Positions 24,601 to 36,600 of a DNA stretch of 64,000 nucleotides are shown piece after piece. The notes beneath the pieces are model-generated. The model was not told the origin of the DNA. It saw only the letters and a program-made list of their open reading frames with translations, and did not search any database. The position numbers and the translations under genes are program-made. How positions within the stretch are numbered: the stretch's first letter is position 1; every line of letters starts with the position of its first letter. Source of the DNA: Shinisaurus crocodilurus (Eukaryota; Chordata; Lepidosauria; Squamata; Shinisauridae); contig CM037878.1 of NCBI GenBank assembly GCA_021292165.1, positions 7,742,857 through 7,806,856 on the forward strand, given 5' to 3'.

Positions 24601-27600
24601 CTAGTGCCACTGCTTTTGGGCATTTAACTTCCAGGGTCAAGAAGTCAAGGCACTGCTTCAAAAGGCCTCTTGTTTGCTCCTGAACGAGATATGGTGCAGA
24701 GGACGACAACAAGGCAACAGCCAGGGCCGGTGCTACCATTAGGCCAACTAGGCAGCTGCCTAGGGCGCAGGGCTAAAGGGGGCGCCAGAAATAGGGAGGG
24801 AGGGCTCAAGTGGGAAGGGGGGGCGCTAAATATCTGATCTTGCCTAGGGCACCAAACTGCCTTGCACCGGCCCTGGCAACAGCTAGCAAAGGAAGGGGAG
24901 GAATGAGGGGCAGAAAAAGACACAAAACAAGAGGAAACGTGAAGGGCCATTCTCACCATGGATGCATCGATTTGAGCTAGCAGCCGAGGATTGTTCTGTT
25001 CCACAGCCTCCAGGCACTGTAACATGACTGTGACGTGGGCGTCGCTGAGCAGAAAAGCTGAGTCTGCAAAAGAAAGAGGGGAGGCTCAGATGCACAGGGC
25101 CTATCACTCCTGTGGCTCTTCGTTCTCATAGTGCAGTGCACAATGTTTGCCTGCCCGATGTCCCAACCCTCCGAGGTTTGTACTGGGGGCGAAGTGCTAA
25201 CCAAGGGATCTGCAGAGCAAAGAAAGGGACTTGCTACAAGCTACATATTTAGATTTCTGCTCTGACAAGAAGGCACGCAACAATGCTAAGAATAGTGTCC
25301 AGTGAAAACCAAGAATATAAGGATCTCTAGCAAAAACATGAAGCCAGTGTGGCATAGTGGTGAGAGTGTTGGACTGGGACTCGGGAGATCCGGGTTCTAG
25401 TCCCCGCTCCGCCATGAAACTCACTGGGTGACTTTGGGCCAGTCACTGACTCTCAGCCTAACCTACCACACAGGGTTGTTGTGAGGATAAAATGGAGAGG
25501 AGGAGGAGGATTATGTAAGCCGCCTTGAGTTCCTTGCAGGAAAAATGGCGGGGTATAAATGTAATTGTGGAGAAAGCCCAACACAAGTCTGCACACACAC
25601 ACACAGTCTTCCCCTAAGGGAGGGGGCGAGGGAGGAGGGATGAAGTCACAGGAGAAGCAGCCAGACAGGTCGTCATCCCCAACAAAGAAGAGTCTCGGTG
25701 GAGATCCACAAAAACCCAGGAAGGACCATCAAGGACCATCAAACTATCAGGGCAGTCTCAAAGAGCTGTAAAGTACCAGTATGTCACCTTCTTCCCGGGC
25801 AGGAATAAGCCCACCTGAAACGAAGGGGCAGGCATAAGCCCCACCTGACCTGGAGGGCGGGGAGAGCGGGAACTTCGGGGTAGAAAACCCCTCTCCCTTC
25901 CGGTAAAGGGTTGTTGGGAACCAGGGTACATCGGGGCCAGCTTCGTCCTTCAAGCGGCAGCCCGAATAAGCCAGTCTCATCCCCGGATCGGCCGACCCGG
26001 AGCCAGGCTGACACTGACTAGGCGTAGAGTCTCTGATCTGAGGTAATTGACCAGATTCAATCCGCTAGTCTAGGAGCCTGTTCATTGAGTAACGCAGGGG
26101 GTCAACTAAGGTTGTGTTGACATTGTAGTATTCTTGGAGAGCTGTTAGTTCCGTTCTGTGTTTTGTATAAACAAATAAAAGCCTTATTTGGTCATTTAAA
26201 GGGCTGCGGTTTCCTCTTGTGCGCGAAAGCCTCGCAGGTGGTCGCCAGCGCTCGTACGGGCTGTAACTCAGTGCCGGTTAACCCGTTAAGCGCCGAACTC
26301 ACACAAAGGATCCAGCTAGTGATCCTTCACAGTAATAAATAAATAAATAAATAAATACCAAACAAGGCTTTACAAAACAAAACCCACAACAGCTAAAGCC
26401 CAGGATTATTTATTTATAGCATTTTTATTCCACCCTTCAGCCAAAAAGACTCCCAGAGTGGCTTACAAAGATGAGAAATAAGACAGTCCTGGCCCACGGG
26501 CTTACAGTCTAAAAGACATGACACAAAAGGAAAGGGGATTTAGAGGGAGGAGAAAAAGCCAGCCCAAACACGACTTGGTCTTACAGCCCAAGACATTCGA
26601 GCTCAGATGAGCCTCAAGGAGAAGAGATGTCTATGGTTGTGGGGAAGACTCCAATCCCCCTCCTCTCTATCTGCCTTGGTGGAAGTGTAGACATGGCACA
26701 TGGACAATCAAGGCAAGAGGGCAGTCTGCTAAACGCCGTGCACAAAGGAGGTGGCCATCTTGAACTGGCATTTAGGCCAGCGCCCTTGCTCTGCTCTAGA
26801 CCAAGCAACAGAGCTGGCTGCTCTTCCACTGCTCGCCCAGTTAGCCCCTTCCCAGTTTTACAACATAGCAGTTTACATTGCAGCGGGGGCGGGCCTTGTA
26901 CAAATACGCTTGTGCCACATCTGCAATTGCCCAAAGAAATCCAGAAATGTGCAACTAGACACAGTCAGTTGCCCTGATGCAGTTACTTTTGAAGGAACGG
27001 GCTCCTAGCATGTACTTAACAGCTGCATTGTACGCGTGCACACGCCATATCAACACAAGAGTTGCGAAACAGACTCCGCAGCTGTGTTATGGGAACAAAA
27101 GCCTCTCAGATATTACCCTTCAGGGCATACCAATTGGGGGCAGGGAACCCCCACTCATCATGGTACAAGCTCAGGAGGACACTTATGGCTTTGTACTCCG
27201 AGAAACAACAGGCTATGATCATAAGCACATGGGGGCTTGGGATGAAAGAAACCAGCAAAGATTTAGGTCCCAGGTTCAACCCCTGGTATCTCCAGTGAAA
27301 AGGCTTTCAGGAAGTAGGACAGTTGAGACCCTTGCCTTGCCAGTCTGCGTAGACAATTCTGGGCTAGTTGGATTAACAGACTGACCTAGTACTAGTCGGC
27401 TTCCTTTTTTCCTAGGCATTTATTCACTCTACTACTTGCCATAGAGACAGGGCACTGCAGACCTAGTCTTCACTGAGCCTGTGCCTGGGCTGTACCACTT
27501 CAGACTGCAGATGAGGGTGTGAAGGATTGAGGCCTACACAGGCTTGAGTTAGTTTGAAGCCTGTAGGACCAAACATCTCCTGATGGGAGGGGGGCATTCA

Positions 27601-29281
27601 TGAGTTTCATTTTCCCCTCATGGAGTTCCTTTTTCCCCAAGTTTCCTTTTCAGTGAGAGAAGTCGCCTTTTCCCCCTAATGGAGTTAAGTTTCATTTCCC
27701 CAGTTTGAGGTCACCTGATTGTAGCCTCCTAAAGTTGTGAGTGTATATATAAAGGGGAGGCAGAAGCAGCAGAGGAGAGAGAGAGAAGCTGTGTGGAGGA
27801 GAGGTTCTGCAGGCACCAAGAAGCAGAAGCAGACAGAGAAGCTGGGACTGAATATCACTGAAGAATGCAGAACAGCCAGGGATAGGCTGGGAAAGGAATC
27901 TCTTAACTGAGGCTTACAGATGAAAGAGTAGCTAGGTTAGAGAGAACTATGTTATTATTTCTTTTATTTCTATTATACCTGCTTTTTGAAAGTATACAGC
28001 TCTATTTGTGTAATTACCTTAAGTTATTGTGAATCTACTATACCAATATTTACTAAAGTAAACAGTTATTGTTAACTTCAAGTTGTTTGGAGTGTCTTTT
28101 GCACCACGCCTAAGGCCTAATCCCACGTTACTGGGAAGAGAAGGTAAAAGGCAGAGAATTGGCATCCTGATACAGGAGGGGCTCTTAAAGAGGCAAAATA
28201 TCTTTAAGGAGCTGATCAAGGTGTCCTGGTACAGGTGGAACCTTGACAGAGGGCTCATGTGATGGAAGGCTTTTCCTTTAAAAATAATTTAAAAAAGAGA
28301 TTCCCTGCACATAGAAAATGATCATGTCAAGGGGAAAGGTTCTAGTGTAGCCTTCTCCTTGACATGCCAGTTTTCTACATGGAGGCCTTTTCATTTTTAG
28401 TATAAATGAGTACCGGTATTTATTAACAACATTTGTATGCTGCTGCCTCATAACAAAGTTCTCCGGGTGGCTTACAAAAAATAATCGGGCAAGCCCCACT
28501 GACTGCCTCAAGTGGTACAGTCCAGACACAGGTTTACCACCTCAGTGAGAATTAGACCCAGGTCACCGAGAGAGGACTAATGGGGAAGACAAGCTCCTTC
28601 GTGCCTGATGTGTAAGGCTGTTTCGAATGAACTAGCGTTAAGTAGAAGTGCTTGAGGTTGCAGTGCATATTATGTCCTTGTTTTTCAGTGTTAGTCACAT
28701 TATGTGCCCTGTATAGTGGCTCTTTGTTCTAGAGAATATGCTGCATTTTGACTACTGACACGACTGATGGCTGAAGCAACAAAGCCTGTTACATTACATT
28801 ATCCCCGTGGCTTGGAGGACTGCACAGGGAGCTTCCCTTCCCTCTCGCCCCAGGGACCTCAGCACGCCAAACAGTAAAGAACAGAAGCTTGCTTCAACCT
28901 CCCTGCGCAACGAAACCACTGAGATAGCTAAGTTGTCTGGCTATCAGAGAAGTTACAACAGGATTGTTCACACTATGGGTTCAAGCTGGTCACCCAGAAC
29001 TAGCATGGGTTTCTCTACAGGCCCTGCTCAGGGCCTTCTCCATGGCAGAGCCGTAATTGTGGAATGCATTTCCCAGAGAAGCTGCCTGGCCTGTCTCTCT
29101 AGTTTTAAACAATTATGTTCTACCAGCCAAACCTTTCCTCTGAATTACTAGTGAAGCTCTTGTTACTTTTTATGTAGGTCAATTACTACATTTTGCTATT
29201 TTACTGTTATTTCTTGTATTGTTTTATCTTTTTAAAAGAAATTGATCATATACATCTATATAATACAGATTTTAAAAAACC

Positions 29282-29320
<39 letters not shown>

Positions 29321-32300
29321 CAACTGCCATTCCATCAGGCTGCAGCAAAAGGAGAGGTGAGAAGCAAAGCCACGGCATCAGCTCAGCTGAAACCCCAGCA
29401 ACCGTCAGCTCCTCCTCTTCTTGAACGGTTTCTAATCCAGCTCATTGTTATAAGAACTTTGTGACTAGGAGCTAGTGCCCAGGTCTGCTTCATTCTTCCT
29501 CCCTCCCAGTCCCTTTTCCTTTTGTGTTGTGTCTTTCAGACTGCAAGCCCAAGGGCAGGGACTGTCTTACTACCGATGCCCGTTGGCACTTGCAGCATGG
29601 CCAATCTGGGGCTTTAGTCTTAGCTGCTATAAGCAGGTGAATGAAGCATATGGGGGAGGCAAGAAGAAAGCTGTGGTTGCCTGGAAGCTGCATTTCGTCT
29701 GCAGGCTGCCAGTTGCTGACTGCGGAGAGACAGCATCTCAAGGCAGAATCTCCCGCGGGAGAGAAAATCCGACAACTAATTTTCATGGGGAAAAAGAAGA
29801 AGGAAGTGCACGCTGGGTGCTCAGTTCCTCTTACCTGCATAGAACTTCCTGGTATACTGCTTGTTCCCAAGCAGAGGCTTCAGCTGAGCTGACAGGCAAT
29901 GGAACTGCAGGCTGTGCTGGAGCCAGAGCTCTGCAATGGCTCGGTCGCTGACACTGTCGGTGTTCCGCTGCCCGTTCTCATGAAGATTGATAAACTGGAA
30001 GACAGACAAGCGCTTTCAAGAAACAGTAGGCCGAGACCGGGAGGTTATGGACAGCGGTTTATCAGAACATCCTTGATGAAATGCCCCTTCCTAGCCTCTC
30101 CCGATTTTACCAACCTCCCAGAAAGCATTAGTGGGGCTGCTGTTTGAGAGGCAGTGTGGGCAAGACACCATCTCTCAGCTTCAGTTCCCTGTCAGTTAAA
30201 TAGGGGAAATAATGGCCTCACAGGGCTGGCCTGAGCAGAGATATGTTATATCCTCCTGGGAAGGAAGTGATCCCACCTGCTCCTGACAGACCGCATCCTC
30301 TGGCCTACTCTAGACAAACTGGAGAGGGTTCAGAGGAGGGCAACAAGGATGATAAAGGGACTGGAAACAAGGCCCTATGAGGAGAGACTGAAAGAACTGG
30401 GCATGTTTAGCCTTCGGAAGAGGAGACTGAGGGGAGATATGATAGCACTCTTCCAGTACTTGAAGGGTTGTCACACAGAGGAGGGCCAGGATCTCTTCTC
30501 GATCATCCCAGTTTGTAGGACACAGAATAATGGGCTCAAGTTACAGGAACCCAGATTCCACCTAAACATCAGGAAAATGTTAGAGCAATAAGACAATGGA
30601 ACCAACTAGCTAGGGAGGTGGTGGGCTCTCCCACTCAGGAGGCATTCAAGATGCGGCTGGACAGCCATCTGTCAGGGATGTTTTGACTTGGATTCCTGCA
30701 TTGAGCAGGGGGTTGGACTCGATGGCCTTGTAGGCCCCTTCCAACTCTACTTTTCTATGATTCTATGATTCTAAGCCCTGCTAATGGGGATTGATGCAGC
30801 ATCACCAGCCTATTGCAAGGGAAGGCTTGTGCTTGACCTAAGACAGGACTGCATGTTCTCCAAGACAGAATATATCAGAATCATCCCTATCTCTTCACTT
30901 GATATGTGCCCCCCTACTCCTAGTGTCAGGACTCGGGCGGCAACAGGTCCCAATGGGTGTCCGCTGGATGCAGTCACTGAACCACACAACCTAGTCATGC
31001 CGTTGGAGGGAACTACGGGGAAAACCAGCCAGAGAGCATCTTAACAGTAGGCTAGGCAACATTCCCCCGCTGCTGCTAAAAAAAAAAAAAAATGCTTCCA
31101 GGTCAAGCTTACTCACTGGTCTGAGCAATACAGGGACTCTTTCACTGCAGGAGTCCACTCCACACTTTTGCTTTCACTTCTTCTCAGCATCACGTTTCCC
31201 TCCCAACAACAACAGTGGCAAAGTCCAACATCGAACCAGACACATCTGCCTGCTCTCTCCCTCAGCATTCTCCAGGCGTCCCCATTCCCCCCGAGATTAG
31301 AAGAGTAATTGCAGCCAAGGGCTGGCAGCTTGAACTTTGCACTCTAGCTTCTCAAGCCTCATGTCTGAGGCCGCTTGCTTTTCCCCCCACCGGCCTGCAG
31401 CCGCTGCTCCGTACTGCTGGGTAAGAGCCGCAGTTCCCTGCTGCTGCACTTCAGCACCGTCTCTCTGAGCTACATGCCAATTGCCTTTAGACAGACTATC
31501 CCTGCACAATTTGCCTTTCAGGCCCTCTGCAAAGGTGAAAACAACAAAGAGGCAAATGACCTCCGCTCACCTTGTTGATAACGGCAACCCCGCTCCTCCG
31601 CAGTTTCATCACCACGCCTGCTCCCCCCCCCGTCCTCACCAAATCCAAGCCTCTCCCCCCCACAAAAAAAAAACCCCATGCGCTCACCTTCTCAACATGA
31701 TGAGCAGCATGCGGGCTCAGCCAACGGATGTCCTTCACAAACTGCCAGTAATCCCTCTGCCTGCAGCACACCTGCCCAGGAAATATAAACAGTTAAGGCT
31801 CCCCTGGCAGCAGCAGCAGCTCAGCAAGCGCTCAGAGGACAGACTGGGAAGTAAGTGCAACCGTCTGTGCAATTGCACTCACACAAGCATGCACACACGC
31901 ACAGGTCATTAGAAGGCAGGCCTAGAAAAAGGAAGGAAATTAGTAACTCCTTTACAGCTGCTGAATACGAACCACAGGCCAAAGCGTGTCAGGTGATACT
32001 AAGTACTACTTCAGTACTCATCTGTAATAGCTAAATTGCAGCTGCAAAAAAAAAAAGGTAATCCAACTCCCACCTTGCTCTCCCCAGTAGGAAGTCAGAC
32101 ATGAGTAAAGCCAAGAATTCAAGGTAAGCCGTCGCATGCCTTACTGATATCTGGAACAAACTGCACGCAAAGGGAGGTGATTCGTAATTTATACAAAATG
32201 GACTTGCCTTAAGTTGCCTTAAAAGTGGCTCAATTTGCAGAATTCATTTATATCGAATTTACAATATTCTGGCAGCAAGAAGGCAAGCAAGGACAGAATG

Positions 32301-33612
32301 GGTGTAGGGTGAGGCTTGTAAGGGTGGAGTCACCTCACCAGGGTCCTTGTTTTTTCCTATATGCCATACACACAGATTCACATGCAAGGGAGTAACTGGT
32401 GGTCAAATGCATGGAGGTAACACACCACTGTAATGGACAGTACAACAACTGTTTCCCATGCATCTCACAGCAAAAAACAGGCAACGAATTCCTTGCACCT
32501 GTGTCTGCATGTGTGGTAGAAAGTATCACATGTGCAGGAAAATATAGCAACCAAACCACGGACTTTGGTGTTTTGTAGAGAACGTACAAAACTATCGTAA
32601 GATTAAAGGCTACGAGGGAACAGGGTGTAGCACTGAAAAGGCCCAACATGCACATTGTCAAACACATTTCCAACATCCAAAAAAGTTACTTAGGGTGCAA
32701 TCCTATGCATGCTTAGACAGAAAAAAGGCCTACAACTCCCAGCATGCCCCAGCCAGCTAGGCTGGCAGGGGCATGCTAGGAGTTGTAGGCCTTTTTTTCT
32801 GTCTAAATATGCATAGGATTGCACCTTCAACTGGGTTATTTTAAATAAATAAATCAGAGCCAAGATTCTCAGGAATTTTTGATCCAGCAGAGTTGCTACA
32901 CTGGTCTGTAGCAGCAAAAACGTGATGCTTTATACCACCTTAGTCACTCTGTTACGGCACAAACGTTCCCAGGCAACAGCCTACATTGTATTTATTCAGA
33001 ACATTTATATCCAGTCCTTCCCAATTAAAATGCCCAAGACTGCTAACATACCTTAAAAACAATTACGGTATGTGCAATGAAGCCGACTGAGAAACTGGTA
33101 GATACAACTGGACTAAATTCCTGTTACTTTTGACGGAGACGCAAAACAAACACAGGCCTTGCCACCAAACATCCTGACGGCTGGAGTTTTAAACAAGAAT
33201 ACATTTGCTAGCGCATCCAACATGAAAATACACAACCAAATGGGAAACAATGTACTTTTGTAGGGAGAGTATCAAGGCCTCAGAGATACCAGATTCTGCA
33301 TGGGTTTAAAGAGGATACAGAAAGAATACAGATCAACAGCTACCCAGCCAGGCAGTAACCCTACAAGACAGTGGCTCTCCAGGTTTGCCTCAGAAGATGT
33401 TGTTGTTGTTGTTGTTGTTAGAATTATAATTATATTTATTTATATCCCGCCTTTTCCCCAACACTGGGACCCAAGGCGGCTCAACTATTTAAATACCGTA
33501 GTTTGTTTACCCTGCTTTTCCCCTCCAAGAAGCAGCTTACAAAATATGACATAAAAACAATAATCCATTAAAACACAACACTAAAAGCAGCATCAAAGAC
33601 AAACAGAGACAC

Positions 33613-33655
<43 letters not shown>

Positions 33656-36600
33656 GAGAGACAACAGAACAGAGATAAAGAGGAAGATGATTTAACCTCT
33701 TGGGAGCACACAGGAGGGGCAGCAGCAGCTGATCTTAAAGGACAGGGGAGGTAATATTTACTCCAGAAAGTATAACTATGCTCTGATGGTTGGGAATATC
33801 AACTTCTTTATGATCAGGAGCCCACAGCTGTGTACCTTCCAGTTAAAGCAGCCCCTTTGCAGAGCTGCAGTAAGAATTCTTGATCTTCGATAAAAGCCTC
33901 TCCTGTTCAACTATTAAGACCTTGACATCTTTAACATGAAATGCTTAAGAACTAGTACTTCTTAACTTAAGACTAGATGCTATATATTTTGATATTCATG
34001 TTTTATTGGAAGTTTATTATAATACAAGTGAAAAATGGACTCAGAGATTTCCACCTTACTCATTTTTCTTAGCTACAAACCCAGAATTGAAACCACCAAA
34101 CAGTTCTTGGCGTACTCTTTGTTGAACTGGATTAACTAGCAGTCAAAACCTTCCTAAATACTAGGGGTTTTATCCAACATTAGTCTAACTTAAGTTCCAT
34201 TCATTTGAATGGGTCTATTCTAAATAGGACTAACGTTAGCAAAGGAAATTCGTCATATGGGAAAGGCCTCCGCCTGAAACCCTGAAGAGCCATGGCCAGT
34301 CATGTAGACAATATTGAATGAAATGGACCACTGGTCTGGCCTGGTATAAAGGCAGCTTCCTAGAAGAGATCCATGTGGGCACAGAAGCCCCATCTCAAGA
34401 ACGGAAAGTCCTCCTCAGTGCCCTCCTTCTGAGATTTATCAGGAGTCAGCCACACACAATTTCAACCATCAAAACCAGAAACAAGGTAGGTACCGTATAT
34501 ACTCGACTTTAAGTCTAGTTTTTCAGCACATTTTTTTGTGCTGAAAAATGCCCCCTAGACTTATACGTGGGTCAGCGGCCCACCAGGACCCCCGCCGCCA
34601 CCGCAAGGGACCGCCAGGCACCCCCCTCCACCCCCAGGACCCCTGCCGCCACCCCCAGACACCCCACCCCCACCCCCGTACCTGCACCCGCCACCGCCGA
34701 AGCCCCTCCCCCGTCGAAGCCGCGCCGCAGCCCCCCCAGACACCCCCATGCCACCCCCACGCTACCCCCAGACACCCCCCGTCACTGTACCTGCTCCGGC
34801 CGCCGAAGCCCCACTTCGGAAGGGGAGGGGCGCGAGCGATCCTCTTCCCGCCCGAACCTACGGTACGTGCCTTTCGCGGCCGGCTGGCCGGCCGAGCTGG
34901 CTGGATGGCTGGCTGGCGTGGGCCAGCTCGGAGCGCGGTGCCATCGCGCTGGGGGAGGGCGCACGGAGCCCCGACCGTCCGCCCCGCCTCACCTGGCTCC
35001 GCGGCTCCGTGGGGAAGGAAACTTCAGGCGCCCCCCTGGATCTGGTGTCTGGTGGAGAGCGGCGGAGAGGGGGCCTCCGTGCGCCCTCCCCCAGCGTGAT
35101 GGCACCGCGCTCCGAGGTTCAGCAGCCTTTCTGAAAAGCAGCTGCTTGGGCATTCCGGAGGTGGATCCTCTTCCCGCCCGAACCTACGTGCGGGGGCCAG
35201 CTTGGAGCGCGGTGCCATCGCGCTGGGGGAGGGCGCACGGAGGCCTCCTCTCCGCCGCTCTCCACCAGACACCAGATCCAGGGGGGCGCCTGAAGTTTCC
35301 TTCCCCGCGGAGCCGCGGAGCCAGGCGAGGCGGGGCGGACTGTCAGGGCTCGTCCTTCCTCCCTCCCAAGCAGCGCCCGGGCAAGCGGGGACGGCGAAAG
35401 CAAACGCCGCCCCCCGCCGGAAGAAAAATAGAGAGAGAGGCGGAGCGCGGTGCCATCGTGCTGGGGGAGGGCGCACGGAGCCCCGACCCCCTTTTCCACC
35501 TACAGAGCTAGTTTACTGTTTTTCTTTGAAATAAATATTTAAAAACATTTAACCTACTGATGCCTCATTTTATTGGTAGCGGTATCTACCGCATCTTTAT
35601 TTTTTTAATTTATCAGTAGCTGCTGCATTTCCCACCCTAGACTTATACTGGGGGGCAATAAGTTTTCCCAGTTTTGGGGGGTGAAATTAGGGGCCACGAC
35701 TTATGTTAGGGCCAACTTATAGTCGAGTATATACGGGTATATATATATATTTTTAAAAAAACAGAGTCAAGATTCTCTGGATGCAGGTTTCTTCGTTCTA
35801 TGGAGAAAAACCATAGACCACTCATAACACACAGATCACTCATTACAATAAACCACATGATTCTATCTTTGGAGGGGGGGGCGGGAACCCTACAAAACAG
35901 ATTTATCTTAAAAGGACAATGTTCCTGCCACAAGATGATGAAAGGCAAGTTAGTGGTTCAGCTTGTTATGACAGAGAGAGAGAGAGAGAGAGAGATAAAC
36001 TGTTTGTTGTAGGAGGAAAGGAATTCATGCTGTTCAACATCCAAGGCTGGCCCTACCATTACACAGGCTGATGTGCCTGCAGGCGCTGGAGCGGGAAGAG
36101 CGGCGAATTGCGCAGCTCTCCTCGCCGCCGCCGCCGCCGTGGCCCCTGTCAGGAGGGCCCGCCGCTGTCTCCCTGCTGCCTCCAGCCGGTGCTATGGAGA
36201 GCCCTGCCAGCTGCAATCCAGCTGCTGTAACACTTGCCACAGTGAGACCGCAACTGGCAGGGCTCTCTAGAGCAGTGTTCTCCAACCTTGGGGTCCCCAG
36301 ATGTTTTTGGCCTACAACTCCCAGCACGCCCCAGCCAGCGTAGCTGGCTGGGGCATGCTGGGAGTTGTAGGCCAAAAACATCTGGGGACTCCAAGGTTGG
36401 AGAACACTGCTCTAGAGGATCATCATCTCTGGAGGCCTTTGAGAACAAACTGGACAGACATTTGGTTCGAATTGTGTAGGCCGCCTCTCTCTATGAGGCA
36501 GGAGGAACAGCTGCATGATCTCTCTTAAGATCACTTCCAGGCCGCTGCGGGAAGCCGAATGGAGGACAGTTGTTCCCCAACACACACCAAGAACTGTTGC

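Noticed and set aside
25343..25420. tRNA gene
   Set aside because: The tRNA-like head belongs to a Sauria SINE repeated at 37032, 38705, 55766 and 59115; no intact cloverleaf.
34567..35511. 314-codon plus-strand open frame with proline- and arginine-rich sequence
   Set aside because: Lies wholly within the GC-rich interior of a mariner-like element, with long frames on both strands at once and repeated and inverted blocks. Base composition explains the lack of stops.
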